Source of the DNA: Brevibacillus sp.
Lineage (GTDB): Bacteria; Bacillota; Bacilli; Brevibacillales; Brevibacillaceae
Assembly (NCBI GenBank): GCA_029240815.1
Contig: JARDZO010000243.1
Coordinates: 1 to 8,587 of the forward strand
Direction: 5' to 3'
Length of the DNA: 8,587 bases
The notes under the pieces were generated by a model that worked only from the letters and a program-made list of their open reading frames with translations, had not been told where the DNA came from and did not search any database. Made by a program: the position numbers and the translations under genes. Below, piece by piece: positions 1 through 6,437 of the stretch (the first letter of the stretch is position 1; each line of letters opens with the position of its first letter).

Positions 1-299
1 CCCATGCTTTCCAGCTTTGCGTAAATGTCTTTGAGCTTTGGGTTGCCCTCTCCGACAATTTCCCCGGAAATTACGACAAGTGGATACCACAGATCTTCCT
101 CAATAATCCGTTCCGCCCAGTTTTTGTCATCGTCTGTCTGAGGCTGTTGAAAGTCACTGTACAGAATGCGGATGCTGTCGCTTCCATATTTACGGGAGAG
201 CGCTGCATGCAGCCAGTCAGCTGTTTCCTTGGCAGACGGCAGATTGACGCAGCTCGCGCATAACTGCTCCGTCCCAAAAACCTTGATTTCTACGCTCAT
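1..299 (-). CDS. yuzD: YuzD family thioredoxin-fold protein (DUF1462), 3' end cut off
   Basis: This is a small cytosolic protein of the YuzD/DUF1462 family, recognised by its overall sequence. The N-terminus MSVEIKVFGTEQLCASCVNL is a beta strand running into a CxxC pair (Cys14, Cys17), as in thioredoxin-like folds. A tyrosine-proline (YP, about residues 87-88) sits where the cis-proline of such folds lies, followed by VVISGEIVGEGNPKL. About 99 codons are visible and the frame runs off the left edge without a stop; from memory the family is about 105-110 residues, so only a few are missing. The ATG at 299 is preceded by GGGGAGG (308-314) at 8 bases spacing. It starts 36 bases after the mccB stop with no terminator between, so it is probably the third gene of the mccA-mccB operon. 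The exact function is unknown; a thiol-disulfide role is inferred from the CxxC. It is otherwise only an uncharacterised family. Confidence 0.88.
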   Translation of the reverse strand, partial: MSVEIKVFGTEQLCASCVNLPSAKETADWLHAALSRKYGSDSIRILYSDFQQPQTDDDKNWAERIIEEDLWYPLVVISGEIVGEGNPKLKDIYAKLESM

Positions 300-335
300 G
301 CTCTCGGCCTCCCCATGTGGACTGTTCTCTCAACC

Positions 336-1469
336 TTAGGAGAGTGCTTGTTCCAGATCCTCGATCAAGTCTTCTACATCCTCAATACCGACAGAAATGC
401 GGATCAAGCCCTCAGTAATCCCCAGCTCTGCGCGACGCTCAACCGGGATCGAGGCATGCGTCATCCGTGCAGGAACACTGATCAGACTCTCTACAGCACC
501 CAGCGATTCAGCCAGCGTGTAGAGCTTCACTTTGGACAGTACTTGATCGGCTCGCTCTGCACTGCCAACGTCAAACGAGATCATACCGCCGAAGCCGCGA
601 GCTTGCTTTTGAATCAGCTCATGACCAGGATGGCTGGACAAACCAGGGTAGATGACGCGTTCGATGTCGCTGCGTTCTGCGAGCCATTTCGCGAGGGTAC
701 GCGCATTTTGCTCATGCTCTTCCATACGGACACCCAGTGTTTTCATTCCGCGCAGCAACAACCAGGAGTCTTGCGGACCAAGCACGGCTCCGATCGCATT
801 TTGCACGAAATGCAGATCTTCACCCAGCTGTGCATCTTTCGCAACAACCAGACCTGCCACGACGTCACTATGTCCGCCCAGATACTTGGTCGCACTGTGG
901 AAAACGATGTCTGCGCCCAGATCGAGTGGGTTTTGCCAGTAAGGAGTCATGAATGTGTTGTCGACCACCAAGAGCAAGCCTTTTGCTTTCGCAATGCTGG
1001 ACAATGCGCTGATATCATTTACTTTTAAGAGCGGATTAGTCGGAGTTTCCATAATGATTGCCTTCGTTTCGGGGCGAACCGCAGCCTCGACTGCTTGCAA
1101 ATCATTGGTGTCTACGTACGTAGCTTCCAGACCCAGACGAGAAAATACGCGGGTAACGACGCGGTAAGTACCGCCGTATACATCGTCACCCACTACGAGA
1201 TGATCCCCTTTGTTGAACAGCGAAAGGATCGTGGACAATGCTGCCATCCCGGAGCCAAACGCAAAGCCGCGAGCACCGCCTTCGAGCTCAGCGATGTACG
1301 TCTCCAGAGCGTGGCGAGTCGGGTTGCCTGTACGGGAATACTCAAATCCTTTGTGCTTGCCGATTGCTTCCTGTTTGTAGGTGCTCACTTGATAAATAGG
1401 AACGGAAACGGCTCCAGTGTGTGGATCTCCTTCAATACCGCCATGGATCAAACGCGTCTTGATGCGCAT
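336..1469 (-). CDS. mccB: Cystathionine gamma-lyase / homocysteine gamma-lyase (MccB)
   Basis: This is a cytosolic PLP enzyme of the Cys/Met metabolism family. It cleaves cystathionine to cysteine, ammonia and 2-oxobutyrate, the last step of reverse transsulfuration, and the Bacillus type also desulfurates homocysteine. The product is 377 residues, the normal length. Visible motifs are EYSRTGNPT (43-51, PLP phosphate binding), ETPTNP (141-146), the catalytic lysine in HSATKYLGGHSD (Lys195), and ESLGAVESL (321-329) followed by PARMTH. The start ATG at 1469 gives the family N-terminus MRIKTRLIHGG. An upstream in-frame extension to 1595 would lie wholly inside mccA and is rejected. The ribosome site GGGGGG (1478-1483) is made from the last mccA codons (Q-G-G-I-stop) and only one base separates the genes, so translation is probably coupled. 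Gamma-lyase is preferred over beta-lyase mainly because of the mccA partner. Confidence 0.93.
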   Translation of the reverse strand: MRIKTRLIHGGIEGDPHTGAVSVPIYQVSTYKQEAIGKHKGFEYSRTGNPTRHALETYIAELEGGARGFAFGSGMAALSTILSLFNKGDHLVVGDDVYGGTYRVVTRVFSRLGLEATYVDTNDLQAVEAAVRPETKAIIMETPTNPLLKVNDISALSSIAKAKGLLLVVDNTFMTPYWQNPLDLGADIVFHSATKYLGGHSDVVAGLVVAKDAQLGEDLHFVQNAIGAVLGPQDSWLLLRGMKTLGVRMEEHEQNARTLAKWLAERSDIERVIYPGLSSHPGHELIQKQARGFGGMISFDVGSAERADQVLSKVKLYTLAESLGAVESLISVPARMTHASIPVERRAELGITEGLIRISVGIEDVEDLIEDLEQALS

Positions 1470-1470
1470 C

Positions 1471-2394
1471 TTAGATTCCCCCCTGATAGATTTTTTTGCT
1501 GAGATAGCGTTCGCTGCTGTCCGCAAACAGGACGACAATATTGGTACCTGGCGCTGCTTCTTTGGCTTCGCGCAATGCTGCTGCCATTGCCGCACCAGCG
1601 GAGCTGCCTACCAGCATCCCTTCCTTGGCTGCCAGCTGCTTCACCAGTTCAAATGATTCTGTATCCAAAATGGTATAAATAGCATCGAAATAGCTTGTGT
1701 CCATAAATGGAGGCAAGAATTCCATTCCAATTCCTTCCGTTTTGTGCGGGCCTGGCTCTCCACCATTCAAGATGGATCCCTCTGGCTCGACAATGACTGT
1801 TTTGACGGAAGAATTTTGTTCTTTCAAATAGCGGGCGACCCCCATAAACGTACCACCGGATCCTGCCCCTGCAACAAAGACATTCACCATACCATCCATT
1901 TGTTTCCAAATCTCCGGTCCTGTCGTCTTGTAGTGCGCATCCGGATTTGCTGGGTTTGCGAACTGTTGTGGAACAAAAGAGCCTGGGATCGATGCAGCCA
2001 ATTCCTGTGCTTTTGCAATCGCTCCCTTGATGCCCTGCTCGGTCGGAGTGTTTACCACTTCTGCTCCGAGTGCACGCATCAGCTCTTGTTTTTCCTCGGA
2101 AAACTTGGCAGGTACGCAAAAGATAACTTTATAGCCCGTTCCAACAGCGGCCAATGCAACACCGATTCCTGTATTCCCGGCCGTTGGTTCGATAATGGTA
2201 CCGCCTGGCTTTAGTTTTCCATTTTCCTCTGCTGCTCGGATTAATTCCATGCCCAATCTGTCCTTGACGCTGCCACCTGGATTAAAGTACTCCAGCTTGG
2301 CGAACAAACGGACTCCTTCAGGAAGTTCAAACTGTGTAATTTCCACGATGGGCGTATTGCCGATCAATTCTTTAACATTGCCAAATACATTCAC
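1471..2394 (-). CDS. mccA: O-acetylserine-dependent cystathionine beta-synthase (MccA)
   Basis: This is a fold-type II PLP enzyme of the cysteine synthase/CBS family. It condenses O-acetylserine with homocysteine to give cystathionine for MccB, letting the cell recycle methionine sulfur to cysteine. The product is 307 residues, matching B. subtilis MccA in length and in the N-terminus MNVFGNVKELIGNTPIVEIT. Motifs are NPGGSVKDR with PLP lysine Lys44, PTAGNTGIG (70-78, substrate carboxylate loop), GAGSGGT (176-182, phosphate loop) and VGSSAG (262-267, serine near the pyridine nitrogen). There is no heme domain and no C-terminal CBS pair, as expected for the bacterial type. The start is GTG at 2394, with AAGGAG (2405-2410) at 10 bases. 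An extended -10 promoter lies just upstream. The alternative name cysteine synthase (CysK) is less likely because of the sequence match to MccA and the coupling to mccB. Confidence 0.92.
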   Translation of the reverse strand: MNVFGNVKELIGNTPIVEITQFELPEGVRLFAKLEYFNPGGSVKDRLGMELIRAAEENGKLKPGGTIIEPTAGNTGIGVALAAVGTGYKVIFCVPAKFSEEKQELMRALGAEVVNTPTEQGIKGAIAKAQELAASIPGSFVPQQFANPANPDAHYKTTGPEIWKQMDGMVNVFVAGAGSGGTFMGVARYLKEQNSSVKTVIVEPEGSILNGGEPGPHKTEGIGMEFLPPFMDTSYFDAIYTILDTESFELVKQLAAKEGMLVGSSAGAAMAAALREAKEAAPGTNIVVLFADSSERYLSKKIYQGGI

Positions 2395-2404
2395 GTAAAT
2401 CTTA

Positions 2405-2441
2405 CTCCTTATGTTGAAGTACTTGCCGTTTCATTATAACA
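2405..2441 (-). promoter_or_regulatory. Extended -10 promoter and short leader of mccA
   Basis: On the minus strand, TGTTATAAT (2441 down to 2433) is a perfect extended -10 element for sigma-A. No good -35 is seen: the hexamer at 17 bases is GACTTT (2461-2456). Transcription would start near 2426, leaving about 32 bases before the GTG with the AAGGAG ribosome site at 2410-2405. The leader is too short for a T-box or SAM riboswitch, so any sulfur control would have to be by a DNA-binding protein such as CymR. I could not identify a CymR box with confidence. Confidence 0.6.
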
Positions 2442-2544
2442 TGTGGTTTAGACAAAAAGTCCATGCAAGGTGCACATCGCGGACACCTCGTTTGGAAAGT
2501 GTCAACAGGGCATGTAAGCCATGGATTTATCACACGTCTAAGTT

Positions 2545-2571
2545 TATAATAAAGGTGAGGTTGGAAAGGAG
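2545..2571 (+). promoter_or_regulatory. -10 element and ribosome site of the NifU-like gene
   Basis: TATAAT at 2545-2550 is a perfect sigma-A -10. The -35 at 17 bases, TGGATT (2522-2527), is poor. AAAGGAG (2565-2571) precedes the ATG at 2582 by 10 bases. It is divergent from the mccA promoter, about 105 bases away. The rest of the 187-base gap (2395-2581) holds no gene that I can support. Confidence 0.5.
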
Positions 2572-2581
2572 TGAATGTTCC

Positions 2582-2809
2582 ATGGATATCTTGGATCAAG
2601 TACAAGAAGTTCTCGATAAACTGCGTCCGTACCTGCAACGTGACGGTGGCGACGTGCAACTCGTCGATGTTGAAGAAGGAATCGTGAAGCTGCGTCTGAT
2701 GGGTGCATGCGGAAGCTGCCCTTCCTCTACCATCACCCTGAAAGCAGGCATCGAGCGCGCCCTGGTAGAAGAAATCCCAGGCATCAAAGAAGTACAACAA
2801 GTATTCTAA
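2582..2809 (+). CDS. yutI: NifU C-terminal-domain Fe-S scaffold protein
   Basis: This is a small cytosolic protein made of the NifU C-terminal domain only, which carries or delivers iron-sulfur clusters to apoproteins. It has 75 residues. The signature [17 protein letters not shown] lies at residues 15-31 and the cluster-ligand CxxC at Cys43 and Cys46 in [12 protein letters not shown], followed by the conserved helix [16 protein letters not shown]. The start ATG at 2582 has AAAGGAG upstream. The frame is open further upstream to 2411, but that sequence runs through the promoter and resembles nothing, so the short form is chosen. It is monocistronic: own promoter, and a strong terminator 16 bases after the stop. 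It is divergent to the mccA operon, whose product cysteine is the sulfur source for Fe-S clusters; that link is inference. The symbol follows the B. subtilis orthologue. Confidence 0.93.
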   Translation: MDILDQVQEVLDKLRPYLQRDGGDVQLVDVEEGIVKLRLMGACGSCPSSTITLKAGIERALVEEIPGIKEVQQVF

Positions 2810-2825
2810 TCAGGGTACCGACATG

Positions 2826-2862
2826 AAAGCAGCTACAAAGCAAAAACGTAGCTGCTTTTTTT
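2826..2862 (+). terminator. Intrinsic terminator of the NifU-like gene
   Basis: A perfect 11-base stem, AAAGCAGCTAC (2826-2836) with GTAGCTGCTTT (2848-2858), encloses an 11-base loop and is followed by an unbroken T run to 2862. Read on the minus strand the same stem has only three Ts after it, so it may partly stop the convergent hydrolase operon too, but it is optimised for the plus strand. Confidence 0.92.
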
Positions 2863-2883
2863 CATTCCCAAAAATGGGCTTCC

Positions 2884-3804
2884 CTACGTTGCGTGGCCCA
2901 TCCCCTTTTCCAGAAAATCGATGACGCGCTCAGCGTATTCCTCAGGGACCAGCGAGAAGCTGCGAACATGACCGGCGTGCGGTACGAGCCAAATGGAAGC
3001 TTTCTTGTCCGTAACCAATGCCCGCAGCCGTTCGCTGTTGTCCGAAGGTATGGTGGAATCCCCTGTCCCATGGATAAAGAAGATCGGTTTCTTTGCCAGC
3101 TTCACAGCCAAATACGGCTTTACTTCACGCGGGTTGGCTCCCAGCAGGATCGGACACAGCGTCAAGATCAACCAGTTGAAAGGAAAACGGGGCAGGCCCG
3201 TCCATTGCGGCAAATTTTCTTGCAAGTATTCGCGCAGGGAGTAAAAAGGGGAGTCTGCGACTATCACTGAAATCCGCTCGTCCTTGCCCCCTACCAAGAG
3301 CGAGGTGGCGGCTCCCATGGAAAAACCGATCAGCCCCATTGCCTGCCCAGGGCGCGTAGCCGCAACGTAATCGATCGCCCCAAGCAAATCCTGCTGCTCC
3401 CGAAGTCCGATCGTCGTGAGCGAAGGGCTGGAATCACCCGCATTGCGAAAATCAAACATCAGTACATCGTAGCCTCCTGCCAAGAGCTTTGCGGCCAACG
3501 ACAAGGCTGGGAGATGAGGTTCCAGACGGTTTTGACTGTATCCATGTGCAAAAATAATTGTGCGTCTGCGTGGAGCATGCCCATTTTGCTCCGCAGAGAA
3601 ATACCAACCCGAAAGCGTTATATATCCTTCCCGACTGGGAAAGCTGACTTCTTCCGTATGTTTGATGCCAAAATCAGCAGGGACCATGTCGATAGCCTTG
3701 CGTATCGGATGGGTCAGCTTCCACGTAACCTGAAAGGCAATGCCTGCTGCGCAGAGCCCGAACAACACCAAGACTCCTGCGACAATCGAAAGTACCGTAC
3801 TCAT
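2884..3804 (-). CDS. Membrane-anchored alpha/beta hydrolase
   Basis: This is a serine hydrolase of the alpha/beta fold, 306 residues. Residues about 4-28 form one hydrophobic helix with no clear signal peptidase site, so it is probably an N-terminal anchor; which side the catalytic domain faces is not settled by the sequence. The fold markers are in order: HGYSQ (87-91, oxyanion region), nucleophile elbow GFSMG with Ser162, acid Asp249 in GTGDSTIP, and His279 in PHAGH. The triad is complete. The substrate is unknown; related Bacillales proteins are annotated only as esterase/peptidase-like. Its ATG (3804) overlaps the stop of the dehydrogenase as ATGA, showing translational coupling, and it is the last gene of the yutH operon. 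The stop TAG lies 22 bases from the convergent terminator. Confidence 0.88.
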   Translation of the reverse strand: MSTVLSIVAGVLVLFGLCAAGIAFQVTWKLTHPIRKAIDMVPADFGIKHTEEVSFPSREGYITLSGWYFSAEQNGHAPRRRTIIFAHGYSQNRLEPHLPALSLAAKLLAGGYDVLMFDFRNAGDSSPSLTTIGLREQQDLLGAIDYVAATRPGQAMGLIGFSMGAATSLLVGGKDERISVIVADSPFYSLREYLQENLPQWTGLPRFPFNWLILTLCPILLGANPREVKPYLAVKLAKKPIFFIHGTGDSTIPSDNSERLRALVTDKKASIWLVPHAGHVRSFSLVPEEYAERVIDFLEKGMGHAT

Positions 3805-4760
3805 AACGCCGTCAATGGCTTTTGGCCTTCTAACACAGCGACGATATTCGCTGCAGCCAGTCTCGCCATTTCCCCTCGTGTCTGCTCAGTGGCACTACCG
3901 ATGTGCGGCAATGCTACTACATTTGGCAAAGATAGCAATGGATGATCCTGGGGAACTGGCTCTTGCTGGAAAACATCCAGACCCGCCGCCCAAATTTGCT
4001 TCTTCACCAGAGCCTGATAGAGAGCTTCCTCATCCACTGTGCCTCCTCGAGACACGTTGATAAAGACAGAGGTAGGCTTCATCCATGAAAACTCCTGTTC
4101 ACCCATTAATAACCGAGTTTCTTCTGTCAAAGGTGTCAGCAGCAGCACGTAATCAGATTCACGCAGCAATGCTTCCAACGTGGCCTGCTGCGCTCCCGTC
4201 TCTGCCTCTGCCTGCTGTTTGCGATTTCGGTTGTGGTAAAGAATCCGCATCCCAAATCCTTTGGCACGTCTGGCGACTGCTTCGCCGATTCTTCCCATGC
4301 CAATGATCCCCAGTGTGGTTCCATATACATTTTGACCCGCCATCAGGGATGGACTCCACGACTTCCACTCCCCGTTCAACAAAAAGCGGTTTGCTTCTGT
4401 CAATCGCCTTCCTGTCGCCATCAGCAGCGCAAACGCCAAATCAGCTGTCGCTTCTGTCAATACATCCGGCGTATTGGTCACCCAGATATCACGCTGCTTG
4501 CATGCAGCTAGGTCGATATTATCGTAACCCACTGCCATATTTGCCACGACCCGCAATTGCTTTGCCCGACTCAGCAATTCCTCGTCAATTTGTTCGGTTA
4601 GCATCGCCAAAATTGCGTCTGCCTGTTCCACCTTTTCTAACAAGGACTCACGGGGAATCGGCTCATCCTGCACCCAAACTTCTACATGCGCCACTGTCTC
4701 CAAGAGAGAAATGGCTTCATTCGCTACTCGCCTCGTTACTAACACCTTTGGCTTCTTCAT
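3801..4760 (-). CDS. D-2-hydroxyacid dehydrogenase, glyoxylate/hydroxypyruvate reductase type
   Basis: This is a cytosolic NAD(P)H-dependent reductase of 2-keto acids such as glyoxylate, hydroxypyruvate or 2-ketogluconate (GRHPR/YvcT/GyaR group). It has 319 residues. The nucleotide-binding motif is GMGRIG (154-159). After the second strand comes YHNRNRK (175-181) with no acidic residue, which suggests NADP(H) preference (inference). Catalytic residues are Arg238 (NVSRGG), Glu267 (DVFQQEP) and His286 (PHIGSAT), the complete Arg-Glu-His set. The start ATG at 4760 is chosen because GGAGG (4768-4772) sits 7 bases before it and the family N-terminus MKKPKVLVTR follows; an ATG at 4784 would put that ribosome site inside the gene. 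The first 44 bases overlap the 3' end of yutH in another frame. The gene is followed with a 4-base overlap by the hydrolase. The exact substrate cannot be told from sequence. Confidence 0.92.
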   Translation of the reverse strand: MKKPKVLVTRRVANEAISLLETVAHVEVWVQDEPIPRESLLEKVEQADAILAMLTEQIDEELLSRAKQLRVVANMAVGYDNIDLAACKQRDIWVTNTPDVLTEATADLAFALLMATGRRLTEANRFLLNGEWKSWSPSLMAGQNVYGTTLGIIGMGRIGEAVARRAKGFGMRILYHNRNRKQQAEAETGAQQATLEALLRESDYVLLLTPLTEETRLLMGEQEFSWMKPTSVFINVSRGGTVDEEALYQALVKKQIWAAGLDVFQQEPVPQDHPLLSLPNVVALPHIGSATEQTRGEMARLAAANIVAVLEGQKPLTAL

Positions 4761-5802
4761 CTTCCGGCCTCCACAACCAATCAATTTGTGGAATGGACGC
4801 GCCGTACCGCTGTGCGACCAGATGTGGATACTGACGGAGTGCCTCTTCCATACGCGCCAGCTCGTCTTCCAGCTGGGAATGCCATAGTTCTCCGTTTACT
4901 TCCAGTCGTTCTTCATAGGGAAGCTCTTGGTACGACTCCACCAGCTTGAGAAATCTCCCCGGATAGAGCATGAGCCCGTAGACGACTGCATACTCGTCAG
5001 GCAAGAGCGGCGATACGCTGTTGTAACCATCGAGAAAGCTTGCCGCTTTTTCATTCTGCCAACCGTTGCGTTTCGTCTCTGCCTTTAGCCATTGACCTAT
5101 GTCACGAGCTCGCATATCGAGCACCCAGTTCCATTCTCCAGCCACCAGTCGTGCATCCTTCTCATTCCATAGCATATACCCTTGATCAAAATTTTGGTAG
5201 GCAACTTTGCCATACTGAGCCGTTTCCTTCACGACCTTGTCGTATCCGGACGCGAGCAAATAGTGAAGGGCGATTTCACCCAGCTGATGCACGTACGTAA
5301 AGCTGGTCAACAAAAACTCATCCATCGAGGTTAATTCGCCTTCCAACTCATCCAGCTCATCCCGGAATTCATTGTAATGACGCAGTTTCCGTCTCCACAT
5401 GCTGGGCCAGCTGCCCAAGGAACTGTATGGAATGAACAATTTGTCGCCTTTGAAAGTGCTGGTAGCCAGATGAAACTTCGCCAGGGATTGACCGATTGTA
5501 AAATACGGATCCTCTGGCGTTCCTTCTCTTACTCCTCTGTACAAGTAATACAGCTGTTCATCTGAGACAATATGTCCTTGACCACCTACGGTTTTTACCA
5601 GCTTGAGCATGCCGAGGTCCTGCTGCTCGTTTACATGCTTCCGAACTCGTTCGATAAACTTGCTCTTATATTTGTATGCTTCTGGTGCAGCGAACAGGTA
5701 AAACAAACCTTTATCCGTCTTCAGTACCTTGCTCGCCCCGTTCGAGCGAACATCTTCCAGGAGAAACCCGTATTCCTCTTGCAATAACTCTTTGTCTTCC
5801 AT
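4717..5802 (-). CDS. yutH: Spore coat-associated protein YutH (CotS-like pseudokinase)
   Basis: This is a 361-residue protein of the YutH/CotS group, related to aminoglycoside-phosphotransferase-like kinases and linked to the spore coat in Bacillus. The fold order is visible: an N-terminal lobe (about 10-90) with strand pairs KGLFYLFAAP and EQLYYLYRGV, then the helix GQSLAKFHLATS (104-115) typical of the family. YQNFDQGYMLW (203-213) lies where the catalytic loop should be, and GEWNWVLDMRARDIGQWL (222-239) where the metal-binding segment and following helix should be. Both metal and catalytic motifs look degenerate, so it may be structural rather than a kinase. The start ATG at 5802 has AAGGAG upstream (5814-5819). 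The C-terminal tail is acidic. It is the first gene of the operon with the dehydrogenase and hydrolase, divergent from yutG. Expression in the mother cell late in sporulation is expected from the family. Confidence 0.88.
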   Translation of the reverse strand: MEDKELLQEEYGFLLEDVRSNGASKVLKTDKGLFYLFAAPEAYKYKSKFIERVRKHVNEQQDLGMLKLVKTVGGQGHIVSDEQLYYLYRGVREGTPEDPYFTIGQSLAKFHLATSTFKGDKLFIPYSSLGSWPSMWRRKLRHYNEFRDELDELEGELTSMDEFLLTSFTYVHQLGEIALHYLLASGYDKVVKETAQYGKVAYQNFDQGYMLWNEKDARLVAGEWNWVLDMRARDIGQWLKAETKRNGWQNEKAASFLDGYNSVSPLLPDEYAVVYGLMLYPGRFLKLVESYQELPYEERLEVNGELWHSQLEDELARMEEALRQYPHLVAQRYGASIPQIDWLWRPEDEEAKGVSNEASSE

Positions 5803-5837
5803 CGATTTTCACTCTCCTTGCAGACCTTCACATGGCG

Positions 5838-5866
5838 CATAGTATGTAGAAGCATCGGGATAGGTG
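5838..5866 (-). promoter_or_regulatory. Candidate sporulation (sigma-K-like) promoter of yutH
   Basis: On the minus strand CACC (5866-5863) is followed after 16 bases by CATACTATG (5846-5838). This fits the remembered sigma-K pattern mACm-N16-CATAnnnTA except for the last base, and the -10 also resembles sigma-E. It would start transcription near 5831, about 28 bases before the yutH ATG. No sigma-A promoter is apparent here. The match is short and could be chance; family function of YutH is the main support. Confidence 0.35.
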
Positions 5867-5872
5867 CCTATC
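5859..5872. promoter_or_regulatory. Palindrome between divergent yutH and yutG
   Basis: GATAGG-TG-CCTATC is a perfect 6-base inverted repeat with a 2-base spacer, centred in the 119-base divergent gap. It overlaps the candidate -35 of yutH and lies about 50 bases before the yutG start. It could be an operator serving both genes. No known regulator motif is recognised. Confidence 0.4.
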
Positions 5873-5921
5873 TCGTTGCAGATACTAGTCGCATGGCTAA
5901 AAGCATAGGGAGGTAAACAGT

Positions 5922-6437
5922 ATGGGCGAGCATCCACTTAACAGTGAATCGTGCCTGAATGTCGTCATCGAGTTGTTGGACAAGCGTGGCGTCAGTCTGG
6001 ATGACATCGCTGAGATCGTGTTTTTCCTGCAAACCGACTACGTTCCTGATCTGACAACGGAAATGTGTCTGGAGAGCGTGAAGGCGGTGCTGAAAAAGAG
6101 GGAAGTGCAAAATGCACTCTTAACCGGCATTCAGCTGGATATATTGGCGGAAGAAAACAAGCTGCTTCAGCCTCTTCAATCCATCATTGAGGCGGATGAA
6201 CCTCTGTACGGCGTGGATGAAGTACTGGCGCTCGCCATCGTAAATCTGTACGGCAGCATCGGATTTACCAACTTTGGCTATGTAGACAAATTGAAACACG
6301 GAAAATTGGAATTTCTAAACGACAAGCGAAACGGTGTACACACATTCCTCGATGATCTGGTGGGGGCGATTGCCGCTGCTGCCTCGAGCCGAATCGCCCA
6401 CCGCCAAAAACAACAAGAGGAATGCCTAGAGAGTTAA
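5922..6437 (+). CDS. yutG: Phosphatidylglycerophosphatase A-related protein YutG
   Basis: This is a 171-residue protein of the PgpA/YutG family. PgpA in Gram-negatives removes phosphate from phosphatidylglycerophosphate; YutG-type proteins share the fold, but their activity is less certain. The C-terminal half carries the recognisable parts: GVDEVLALAIVNLYGSIG (97-114) with Asp99-Glu100, like the DEVVG motif of PgpA, and TFLDDLVGAIAAA (141-153), like the PgpA LDD motif. The N-terminal half is helical and polar (GVSLDDIAEIVFFLQ at 23-37) and does not show the PgpA N-terminal motif or clear membrane helices, so the protein is probably soluble or peripheral. The start ATG at 5922 has GGGAGGT (5908-5914) at 7 bases. 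It is the only plus-strand gene between two minus-strand operons, and its stop overlaps the end of yutF. Confidence 0.86.
   Translation: MGEHPLNSESCLNVVIELLDKRGVSLDDIAEIVFFLQTDYVPDLTTEMCLESVKAVLKKREVQNALLTGIQLDILAEENKLLQPLQSIIEADEPLYGVDEVLALAIVNLYGSIGFTNFGYVDKLKHGKLEFLNDKRNGVHTFLDDLVGAIAAAASSRIAHRQKQQEECLES

Noticed and set aside
315..1028. 237-codon open frame on the plus strand
   Set aside because: It is antisense to mccB, which has intact catalytic motifs. The translation is rich in Cys, His and Gln with no recognisable domain, and there is no ribosome site.
1470..1595. 42-codon N-terminal extension of mccB
   Set aside because: It is encoded in the 3' end of mccA, is not like any Cys/Met enzyme N-terminus, and the ATG at 1469 has a strong ribosome site.
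1649..2214. 156-codon open frames on both strands (1649-2119 and 1744-2214)
   Set aside because: Both are other-frame shadows of mccA, with no family resemblance.
2395..2581. SAM riboswitch or T-box ahead of mccA
   Set aside because: The leader from the predicted start is only about 32 bases, and no terminator hairpin or T-box element is visible.
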